Positions 1 to 5,096 of a DNA stretch of 7,046 bases are shown in pieces; within the stretch, counting starts at the first letter, position 1, and each line of letters starts with the position of its first letter. The notes beneath the pieces are model-generated. The model saw only the letters and a program-made list of their open reading frames with translations, made no database searches and was not told the origin of the DNA. The stretch comes from Ruminococcaceae bacterium UBA5905 (GTDB lineage: Bacteria; Bacillota; Clostridia; Oscillospirales; Acutalibacteraceae). A program made the position numbers and the translations under genes. Location: positions 1-7,046 of the forward strand of contig DJEF01000009.1 in the NCBI GenBank assembly GCA_002431285.1. Direction: 5' to 3'.

Positions 1-555
1 GACGCCCTGCGGGGGCTGGAGGGCTTTTCGCATCTGTGGCTCATCTGGCAGTTCTCCGAGGTGCACAGGACCGGCTGGACGGCCACCGTGCGCCCGCCCC
101 GGTTAGGCGGAAACACCCGCATGGGGGTGTTTGCCACCCGCTCCCCCTATCGGCCCAATCCCATCGGCCTGTCCTCGGTGCGGCTGGAACGGATCGTGCC
201 GGACACGCCGGAGGGGACGGTGCTGCTCGTCCGCGGCGCCGATCTGATGGACGGCACGCCTATTTTGGATATCAAACCGTATCTCGCCTACACCGACAGC
301 CATCCGGACGCTGCCGGAGGGTTTGTGAGCGGTCTGCCGGACAGCCCCCTGACCGTGGACTGTGCACCGGAGCGTCTGGCTCTTCTTCCGGCCGCCAAGC
401 AGAAAGCGCTGCTGGAGGTGCTGCGTCTCGATCCGCGCCCCCATTATCAGCAGGACCCCGACCGGATCTACGGCATGGCTTTCGCCGGATTTGAGGTCCG
501 TTTCCGGGTACGGGACACGGTTCTCACCGTGGTGGATATCGCGCCGAAAAAATAA
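1..555 (+). CDS. trmO: tRNA (N6-threonylcarbamoyladenosine-37-N6) methyltransferase TrmO, 5'-truncated by window edge
   Basis: TrmO (older names YaeB, TsaA, VirR) uses S-adenosylmethionine to methylate t6A at position 37 of threonine tRNAs, giving m6t6A; this tunes decoding of ACY codons in the cytoplasm. The frame is open from base 1 and encodes 184 residues before TAA. Family hallmarks are visible in order: GFSHLWLIWQF at residues 9-19, GVFATRSPYRPNPIGLS around 42-58, DGTPILDIKPY around 84-94, DPRPHYQ around 143-149, and a C-terminal YGMAFAGFEVRF. These match the beta-barrel SAM-binding domain. Roughly the first 40-50 residues should lie upstream of the window. The nearest in-window ATG codons (121 in this frame, 36 in another) are internal and are not used as starts. 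No terminator follows; the thiT promoter begins three bases after the stop. Family assignment is secure; the tRNA substrate is inferred from characterised homologues. Confidence 0.93.
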   Translation, partial: DALRGLEGFSHLWLIWQFSEVHRTGWTATVRPPRLGGNTRMGVFATRSPYRPNPIGLSSVRLERIVPDTPEGTVLLVRGADLMDGTPILDIKPYLAYTDSHPDAAGGFVSGLPDSPLTVDCAPERLALLPAAKQKALLEVLRLDPRPHYQQDPDRIYGMAFAGFEVRFRVRDTVLTVVDIAPKK

Positions 556-558
556 TGC

Positions 559-587
559 TTGACAAATGACGGTTTTTGGCGTATCCT
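559..587 (+). promoter_or_regulatory. Sigma-A-type promoter for the TPP riboswitch/thiT transcript
   Basis: A perfect -35 box TTGACA (559-564) is followed by a 17-base spacer and the -10 box TATCCT (582-587). Transcription would start near 594, about 40 bases before the riboswitch aptamer. It sits immediately after the trmO stop codon, so thiT has its own promoter but may also receive read-through from trmO, as no terminator lies between them. Confidence 0.8.
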
Positions 588-631
588 GTCAGATGTTGAC
601 CGATGGAACGGTCTCAACTGAATATGGCTAC

Positions 632-722
632 GAACAAGGGGTGCTGCCATCCGGCGGCTGAGAGAACGCGTGAGCGTTCAACCCTATGACCTGATCCGGA
701 TAATACCGGCGGAGGGATGTTT
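632..722 (+). promoter_or_regulatory. TPP riboswitch aptamer (THI element)
   Basis: The conserved THI-box segments are present: GGGGTGC (638-644), CTGAGA (658-663), AACCC (680-684), CCTGATCCGGATAATACCGG (690-709) and GGAGGGA (711-717). Helices can be drawn by hand: P1 633-636 with 718-721; P2 638-642 with 681-685; P3 643-648 with 653-658; P4 690-692 with 713-715; P5 696-699 with 706-709. An optional extra stem, GAACGC/GCGTTC closed by a GTGA tetraloop (664-679), sits in the junction after CTGAGA. Thiamine diphosphate binding to this element represses thiamine synthesis or uptake genes. The thiT gene follows directly, so this is the expected control of thiamine import. Confidence 0.96.
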
Positions 723-756
723 CCAGACGGTGCGGCACGATGTGCCGCCGTTTATC

Positions 757-784
757 GGACCTTCGCTGTGGCGGAGGTCTTTTT
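757..784 (+). terminator. Riboswitch-controlled intrinsic terminator upstream of thiT
   Basis: The stem pairs 758-766 (GACCTTCGC) with 771-779 (GCGGAGGTC) around a TGTG loop, nine pairs with one G-T wobble, and is followed by five T residues (780-784). The 5' arm can instead pair with the aptamer's 3' strand (707-715 with 760-768, nine pairs including two wobbles), which is the antiterminator. TPP binding would lock 709-715 into aptamer helices P4/P5 and let the terminator form. A separate hairpin (GCGGCAC 732-738, GTGCCGC 742-748, extendable by ACG/CGT past a two-base bulge) lies between the two and would sit inside the antiterminator loop. It has only TTT after it and is probably a spacer stem. 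Confidence 0.85.
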
Positions 785-805
785 CCTTGCTTCGCGGCCC
801 TCGTG

Positions 806-812
806 AAGGAGG
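806..812 (+). promoter_or_regulatory. Ribosome binding site of thiT, possibly partly masked by a hairpin
   Basis: AAGGAGG lies nine bases before the ATG at 822 and fixes the start. Its first three bases can be paired in a small hairpin, CTTCGCG (790-796) with CGTGAAG (802-808), seven pairs with one wobble around a five-base loop. This might lower translation, but its regulatory role is only inferred. Confidence 0.7.
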
Positions 813-821
813 AACTATCCC

Positions 822-1631
822 ATGAAAGAAAATTCCAAGGTATTGCGTCTCGTCGAGAGCGGTTTGCTGCTGGCGATCGCCACCGTGCTGAGCCTGATCA
901 AACTGCTGGAGATGCCCTACGGCGGCAGTGTGACCGCGTGCAGCGCTCTGCCTATCCTGCTCATCGCCTATCGCTACGGCACCGGCTGGGGGCTGTTCAG
1001 CAGCCTCGTATACAGCCTGCTGCAGCTGGCGCTGGGCTCCAGCGCTCTGTCCTATTGCACCACCCCCCTGTCGGTGGTGGCGGTGATTCTGCTGGACTAT
1101 GTGCTGGCCTTCGCTGTATACGGGCTGGGCGGTGTGTTCCGCAAGGAGGGACGCCCCCAAGGGCAGGCGCTGGTGCTGGGGGCTCTGCTGGTGCAGGGGC
1201 TGCGGTTCGTGTGCCATGTGATCTCCGGCTGCACCGTGTGGGCCGGCCTGTCCATCCCCACCAATGCAGCGCTCCTCTATTCCATCGGTTATAACGCCAC
1301 CTATATGCTGCCGGAGATGCTGGTGACGATGCTGGGCGCCTGGTACTTCTCCCGGGCGGTGGATGTGAACGGCCAGCGTCCCGCCCGCGCCGCTGCCAAT
1401 CAGGGCTCTCCGGTGCTGGGGGTGCTGTATCCCCTGACGCTGACCGCTACGGTGATCACCGATATTCTGCTGATCTTCGCCCATCTGCAAAACGCCGACG
1501 ACGGCAGCTTTACCTTTGCCGGGTTGAGCGAGGTCAACTGGACGGCGGCCGCCATCGTCACGGGTGTCGGCCTGCTGGTGACGCTGGTGCTGTATCTGCT
1601 GGGACGCAAGCAGAAGGCTGTCAATGCCTGA
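822..1631 (+). CDS. thiT: ThiT, thiamine-binding S component of an ECF transporter, with a C-terminal extension
   Basis: ThiT captures thiamine outside the membrane and works with the shared ECF module (EcfA, EcfA', EcfT, not in this window) to import it with ATP. The protein has 269 residues. Residues 1-180 match the family in six hydrophobic segments, with GGSVTACSALPI at 34-45, LLDYVLAFA at 90-98, RFVCHVISGCTVWA at 128-141 and YSIGYNATYMLPE at 153-165. From memory, the L. lactis ThiT ligands include His125, Trp133, Tyr146 and Asn151; H132, W140, Y153 and N158 have the same spacing, and D92 lies near the position of the acidic ligand (Glu84). After residue 180 there is a polar linker and two extra hydrophobic segments (about 198-221 and 242-260), while characterised ThiT proteins are about 180-200 residues long. 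The start follows a good AAGGAGG. The TPP riboswitch upstream independently supports the substrate. Confidence 0.95.
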   Translation: MKENSKVLRLVESGLLLAIATVLSLIKLLEMPYGGSVTACSALPILLIAYRYGTGWGLFSSLVYSLLQLALGSSALSYCTTPLSVVAVILLDYVLAFAVYGLGGVFRKEGRPQGQALVLGALLVQGLRFVCHVISGCTVWAGLSIPTNAALLYSIGYNATYMLPEMLVTMLGAWYFSRAVDVNGQRPARAAANQGSPVLGVLYPLTLTATVITDILLIFAHLQNADDGSFTFAGLSEVNWTAAAIVTGVGLLVTLVLYLLGRKQKAVNA

Positions 1632-1680
1632 GAGCGCCCACAATTAATTTTGCCTTACCTCATTGTTTTCCTCTTATATG

Positions 1681-1719
1681 CCGCCGCTTCGGATCATTCC
1701 GGGGCGGCGGTCCCTTTTT
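1681..1719 (+). terminator. Strong intrinsic terminator after thiT
   Basis: CCGCCGC at 1681-1687 pairs with GCGGCGG at 1704-1710, and the stem continues inward (1688-1693 with 1698-1703) to a TCAT loop, 13 pairs in all including two G-T wobbles. It is followed by TCCC and five T residues (1715-1719). It ends the thiT transcript 50 bases after the stop. Open frames crossing it (from 1650 and 1663) are therefore unlikely to be genes. Confidence 0.87.
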
Positions 1720-1720
1720 C

Positions 1721-2260
1721 ATGTCCTGCACACACTGCGGCTGACGCCCTCAAGGTCACGCTGCATGATGCGGCCGAACACAGACGGCCGGGGAGATCCC
1801 GCGCCGAGCGGCTATGGGAGCGAGACCGAGCGCACCAGCCGCGGCATCGCCGCTCAGACGACGCATTTCCGCATCGCGGCCGGTGAAAAGCGCCTGTATT
1901 ACGGGCCGAACGACGCATGTCTCCCGAATGACGAGGGGAGGTCATCCGCCTGCCGGGGCATGGATCGACCGGCGACGGAGGGCACGAGGGCGACGGACCT
2001 TCCGGAGACTGCCGGGTGTTTGTCCATACCGATTTTTCGATGGTGGGGATCACGCGCCGCACCCGGGCGACAGCGTCGAACCCTGTGCGATCTCCCACCC
2101 GGCCAAGTTCCTGCACCCCGGTCAGACGGCGGTGAAAAGGGCACCGTCCGGCAACGGGAGCGGAGTCGCCCACGACGGCCGGATGGTGACATTTCAGGGC
2201 CGTCGCCGCCTTTCGGGGCTGACGGCTCCGGGAACTTACAGTTTTGTCACATTCCAGTAA
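1721..2260 (+). other. No confident gene; coding-like segments in shifting frames, possible decayed gene
   Basis: This GC-rich stretch between the thiT terminator and the next promoter holds no intact gene that I recognise. Every frame is long and open mainly because stop codons are rare at this GC content. Protein-like composition appears in successive pieces: DALKVTLHDAAEH in the frame of base 1743; GYGSETERTSRG, then FRIAAGEKRLYYGPNDACLP, in the frame of 1777 (to about 1930); GDGPSGDCRVFVHTDFSMVG in the frame of 1989 (to about 2048); and CAISHPAKFLHPGQT, ending in GLTAPGTYSFVTFQ and TAA, in the frame ending at 2260. The later pieces are linked by successive -1 shifts, as expected from single-base deletions in a degenerate gene or from assembly errors. 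No ribosome binding site or convincing start was found at the left end. Choosing the best frame by eye inflates such patterns, so a non-coding spacer remains possible. Confidence 0.3.
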
Positions 2261-2265
2261 TTACC

Positions 2266-2295
2266 TTGACGCCGGAACGATTGGTATGGTATACT
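2266..2295 (+). promoter_or_regulatory. Promoter for the PAP2/YwaF-type membrane gene pair
   Basis: A -35 box TTGACG (2266-2271) and a -10 box TATACT (2290-2295) are separated by 18 bases. A TGG directly before the -10 makes an extended -10 element. The start of transcription would be near 2302, giving a leader of about 26 bases before the ATG at 2328. No riboswitch-like structure fits in so short a leader. Confidence 0.8.
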
Positions 2296-2327
2296 GCCCA
2301 TTGATGTTTCCATGAAAGGAGGATTCC

Positions 2328-2969
2328 ATGCGCCGTACTCTGCGGCAATGGCTGCAAAGCTATCCGCATATTCTGTGGCTTCTGCTGTTTCTGCCCTTGG
2401 GCGGGATGTATTTTCTGTCCCAGCATCTGGGGCTGAGCTATCATGTGGTGCATACGGCGCTGGACGACCGGATCCCGTTCCTGCCGATTTTCATTGTGCC
2501 CTATATCCTGTGGTATCTGTACATTCCTCTGCCGATGGTGTATATGTGTTTTCGTGATCCCGTCGTGTTCCGTCGGCAGGTGGCCACTCTGTTTTCCGGG
2601 GCGCTGCTGGCCACGGTCTTTTTTCTCCTCTATCCCACCTGTGTGGATTTCCGGGCGGATGCATCCGGCGACGGCGTGCTGCTGTGGCTGTGCCGGATCA
2701 TCTACCGCAACGATAGCCCCGTGAATGTGCTGCCCAGTCTCCATTGCTATGAGGCCACCGCCATCCATCTGGCGACCTTCCGGGGGGATTTCGGGCGGCG
2801 GCATCCGTGGCTGCGGGGCGGTTCCGCCGCGCTACTGGGGCTGATCTGTTTCTCCACGCTGTTCGTCAAGCAGCATTCCGTGCTGGATGCTGCGGTCGGT
2901 TGCCTGTTCGCCGTGCTGGTGTACGGCGTCGTGCGCCTGATCGAAAGAAAGAGAGGAATCCCGTCTTGA
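2328..2969 (+). CDS. PAP2-superfamily membrane phosphatase/phosphotransferase (Aur1-like)
   Basis: This 213-residue multi-pass membrane protein carries the catalytic signatures of the PAP2 (type 2 phosphatidic acid phosphatase) fold. PSLH at 136-139 is the second motif, with His139 as proton donor, and STLFVKQHSVLD at 176-187 matches the third motif, with His183 as likely nucleophile and Asp187 as its partner. The N-terminal half contains LDDRIPFLPIFIVPYILWY (45-63), a pattern typical of the Aur1/inositol-phosphotransferase-like branch. Hydrophobic segments lie near 13-31, 50-74, 86-102, 163-181 and 186-204. Members of the family remove or transfer phosphate on lipid-linked substrates at the outer membrane face, for example phosphatidic acid, undecaprenyl pyrophosphate or phosphatidylinositol-type lipids; the substrate cannot be told here. 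The start has an excellent AAAGGAGG (2315-2322) five bases upstream. Its TGA overlaps the next gene's start. Confidence 0.88.
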   Translation: MRRTLRQWLQSYPHILWLLLFLPLGGMYFLSQHLGLSYHVVHTALDDRIPFLPIFIVPYILWYLYIPLPMVYMCFRDPVVFRRQVATLFSGALLATVFFLLYPTCVDFRADASGDGVLLWLCRIIYRNDSPVNVLPSLHCYEATAIHLATFRGDFGRRHPWLRGGSAALLGLICFSTLFVKQHSVLDAAVGCLFAVLVYGVVRLIERKRGIPS

Positions 2970-3742
2970 TTATTCGACCCTTTAATCCTGTGTTTTTCGG
3001 CCTGCTGGCGGTCATCGTGCTGGCGCTGGCAGGGATCCGGCGGTTCGGCAAGACCCATGCGCTCCGGCAGCGGCAATGGCTGCTGATCGGCCTGAGCGCC
3101 GCCAATCTGGTGCTGTTTTTCGTCTATAAGGGCTGCCTGTCGGTGGACCGGGAGTTTCTCGCCCTGTCCGGACTGGAGCGATTCAACTGGTTCAGCGAGT
3201 TGCCGTTGCAGCTGTGCAACATCAATCTGTTTCTCATCCCCCTCGGGGTGCTGACCCGGCGGCGGTCTCTGCTGGGCTTTTCCTTTTATGTGGCGCCGCT
3301 GGGCGCGGCCATGGCGTTGCTGTTCCCGGAAGCCCCCTTCACCGGTTTTTCCCTGTTCACCCCCCGGATTCTGGGCTTTTACCTGACCCATTCGCTGCTC
3401 ATTATCTGCGGGCTGGCGCTGGCGCTGCTGGATCTCTACCGTCCCACCACCCGGGACTATCCCGGCGTCGTCGGCACCTTTGTGCTGCTGGCACTGGGCG
3501 CGCATCTGGTGAATATCCTGCTGCGCGCTACCCTTTGCCCGGGCGCCAACTATTTCTTCACCTTCGGCGCCGATGTCAGCATCCTCAATCTATTCTGGCG
3601 GTTCATCCCCCATCCGTTTTTCTACGAGCTGCCCTCTTTGCTGATCCTGCTGGGATATATGGGGCTGGTGCAGCTGGTGTTTTGGGCGCTGGAAGCGCCC
3701 GCCCGCCGGAAAAACAAAGAGCAGGAAGAAATCACCGTGTGA
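2966..3742 (+). CDS. YwaF/TIGR02206-type integral membrane protein
   Basis: This is a 258-residue hydrophobic protein resembling the conserved YwaF/TIGR02206 family, whose function is unknown. Recognisable features are FSELPLQLCNINLFLIPLG (76-94), followed by LLGFSFYVAPLGAAMAL (102-118), and further on GANYFFTF (193-200) and IPHPFFYELPSLL (214-226). About seven hydrophobic segments are visible, and the C-terminus is charged (RRKNKEQEE). The start chosen is TTG at 2966, which shares bases TTGA with the TGA stop of the PAP2 gene and has a GAGAGG nine bases upstream. The frame is open further left to an ATG at 2807, but that would place 53 arginine-rich residues inside the PAP2 gene and gives no family match. 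The overlap implies co-transcription and translational coupling with the PAP2 gene; a shared role in envelope lipid handling is an inference. Confidence 0.82.
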   Translation: MIIRPFNPVFFGLLAVIVLALAGIRRFGKTHALRQRQWLLIGLSAANLVLFFVYKGCLSVDREFLALSGLERFNWFSELPLQLCNINLFLIPLGVLTRRRSLLGFSFYVAPLGAAMALLFPEAPFTGFSLFTPRILGFYLTHSLLIICGLALALLDLYRPTTRDYPGVVGTFVLLALGAHLVNILLRATLCPGANYFFTFGADVSILNLFWRFIPHPFFYELPSLLILLGYMGLVQLVFWALEAPARRKNKEQEEITV

Positions 3743-3757
3743 CCGACCCACGCCCTC

Positions 3758-3801
3758 AAAAGGACCGCCGGTGCGTATGTTGCGCACCGGCGGTCCTTTT
3801 T
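3758..3801. terminator. Bidirectional intrinsic terminator between convergent operons
   Basis: GGACCGCCGGTGCG (3762-3775) pairs perfectly with 3783-3796 around a seven-base loop. AAAA on the left (3758-3761) and five T residues on the right (3797-3801) extend the stem and supply a U tract in each direction. It lies 15 bases after the plus-strand stop at 3742 and 29 bases beyond the minus-strand stop at 3831, so it can end both units. Confidence 0.93.
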
Positions 3802-3830
3802 GTTTCGATTCGGTTATGCGGTAGCACGGT

Positions 3831-5096
3831 TCAGCGATTCTTTTCTGCCGCCAGCTCGTGGAGGGTCATCGCCCGGGTGTGCGCCACCGGCTTCCATTCC
3901 ACCGGGCGGAACAGCGCCGCCACCGCAATGGGCACATAGGTGAGCATAAACAGCGGAAACAGCAGATAGTACAGTAGCTTTTTCCAGCCGGGAGCGGGGA
4001 TGCGCTTCCACTCGGTCAGCAGGGTGATGCCGCCCAGCAGATATAAGGTGCCGCCCACCCCCGCCGCCATACGCGCAAGGCTCAGCAGCGCCGGCAGAGG
4101 CGATTCCCCGGCGATGAGCAGGGCGGCGATCTCCGCCCCGCTGACCAGCAGCTCCGCCAGCGTCAGCGCCAACGCCGGGAACATACTGGCAAGCACATCA
4201 TAGCAGGCAAAGCTGCCCCGGCGGATGCCCGCCATCAGACGGCCGCCCTCCTGCCGCAGCACCTGCAGGAAACCCTTTGCCCACCGCATCCGCTGCCGCC
4301 AGGATTGAGAAAACCGGGTGGGCTGCTCGTCATAGAGGATCGCGCCCTCGCAATAACCGATGGAATCCCCCGCCGCCAGATGCGCGGCGGTGAACTCCAG
4401 ATCCTCCGTCAGCAGGTGGTAGGGCCAGCCGCCGCCCTGCCGCCGCAGAATTTCGGCGGTGAAGGCAAAGCCGGTGCCGGAGACAAAGCAGCCGGTGCCC
4501 AGCCGATGGCGGGGACGGTTCAGCTGCTGGCTTTCCCGCAGGAACCACAGCCCGTAGCCGGCGCTGATCCAGTTATCCCCATAGTTTTTGCTGGCGCGGT
4601 AGCCGGTGACGATGGGGTATCCCTGTGCCAGCGTGCGGTTCATCTGCTCCAGATAGGCGGGGGACAGAAGATTGTCCGCATCCAGCACCAGATAGGCGTC
4701 GAAGTCGGTTTCTCCCGCCGCCGCCATTGCGTGCAGCAGATAATCCAGGGCATAGCCCTTGCCCACCTGCCGGGTATTGTGCCGCTCGAACACGACCGCC
4801 CCGTGGGCGGCGGCGACAGCGGCCGTATCGTCGGTGCAGTTATCCGCCACCACAAAGACCGCCCGCTTGTCCGCCGGATAGGTCTGGGCGTTGATGCTGT
4901 CCAGCAGCTGCCCGATGACCGCTGCCTCGTTGCGGGCGGCGATGAGCACCGCTATGCGCCGGGGCGCCGCCGGGGGCGGCGCTGCCTTGCGGCGGAACAG
5001 CAGCGGCACAATCAGGTAGAAGAACTGATAGGCATACAGCAGAAAAAACAGCACCCCGAAGCACCGGTGAAACTGGTCGGCAATGAGATGGATCAC
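3831..5096 (-). CDS. Membrane-anchored family 2 glycosyltransferase, processive type
   Basis: The 421-residue protein has one N-terminal membrane segment (about 12-34), a cytoplasmic GT2 (GT-A fold) domain and three or four C-terminal membrane segments (within about 303-330, 340-362 and 374-398). In the catalytic domain, VLIAARNEAAVI (50-61) starts the nucleotide-sugar fold. Next come VVADNCTDD (82-90), the metal-binding DAD (139-141), TED (230-232) with the likely base Asp232, and QRMRW (268-272), the QxxRW motif of processive enzymes such as cellulose and hyaluronan synthases and related transferases. The product is probably an envelope polysaccharide or glycolipid; donor and acceptor are unknown. 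The start is GTG at 5096, overlapping the histidine kinase stop in GTGA and preceded by AAGGAGG seven bases upstream. A longer open frame to 5330 only shadows the kinase gene. It is the last gene of the minus-strand operon. Confidence 0.9.
   Translation of the reverse strand: MIHLIADQFHRCFGVLFFLLYAYQFFYLIVPLLFRRKAAPPPAAPRRIAVLIAARNEAAVIGQLLDSINAQTYPADKRAVFVVADNCTDDTAAVAAAHGAVVFERHNTRQVGKGYALDYLLHAMAAAGETDFDAYLVLDADNLLSPAYLEQMNRTLAQGYPIVTGYRASKNYGDNWISAGYGLWFLRESQQLNRPRHRLGTGCFVSGTGFAFTAEILRRQGGGWPYHLLTEDLEFTAAHLAAGDSIGYCEGAILYDEQPTRFSQSWRQRMRWAKGFLQVLRQEGGRLMAGIRRGSFACYDVLASMFPALALTLAELLVSGAEIAALLIAGESPLPALLSLARMAAGVGGTLYLLGGITLLTEWKRIPAPGWKKLLYYLLFPLFMLTYVPIAVAALFRPVEWKPVAHTRAMTLHELAAEKNR

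Noticed and set aside
36..494. Plus-strand frame from an ATG at 36 overlapping trmO
   Set aside because: It is an out-of-frame shadow; the trmO frame is open from base 1 with family motifs throughout.
727..751. Hairpin GCGGCAC/GTGCCGC considered as a terminator
   Set aside because: It is followed by only three T residues; the next hairpin (758-779) has a proper T run and is the better terminator.
684..1643. Long minus-strand open frame (319 codons) opposite thiT and its riboswitch
   Set aside because: It lies antisense to a well-supported gene and riboswitch, is rich in Q, H and R as expected from a mirrored GC-rich gene, and matches no family.
1881..2139. CGGTGAAAAG present twice (1881-1890 and 2130-2139)
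   Set aside because: An isolated ten-base match 249 bases apart in biased sequence, with different flanks and different frames; not enough to call a repeat or attachment site.
1694..2192. Minus-strand frames of 159 and 97 codons in the unexplained region
   Set aside because: Their composition (R, S, P, C-rich) is that of random GC-rich sequence; no ribosome binding site or family motif was found.
1663..2304. 213-codon plus-strand frame across the unexplained region
   Set aside because: It starts before the strong thiT terminator and runs past the next promoter, with no ribosome binding site. Only part of it looks protein-like.
2807..2965. Upstream extension of the YwaF-type gene to an ATG at 2807
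   Set aside because: It lies inside the conserved catalytic part of the PAP2 gene, is arginine-rich and unlike the family, and no ribosome binding site supports it.
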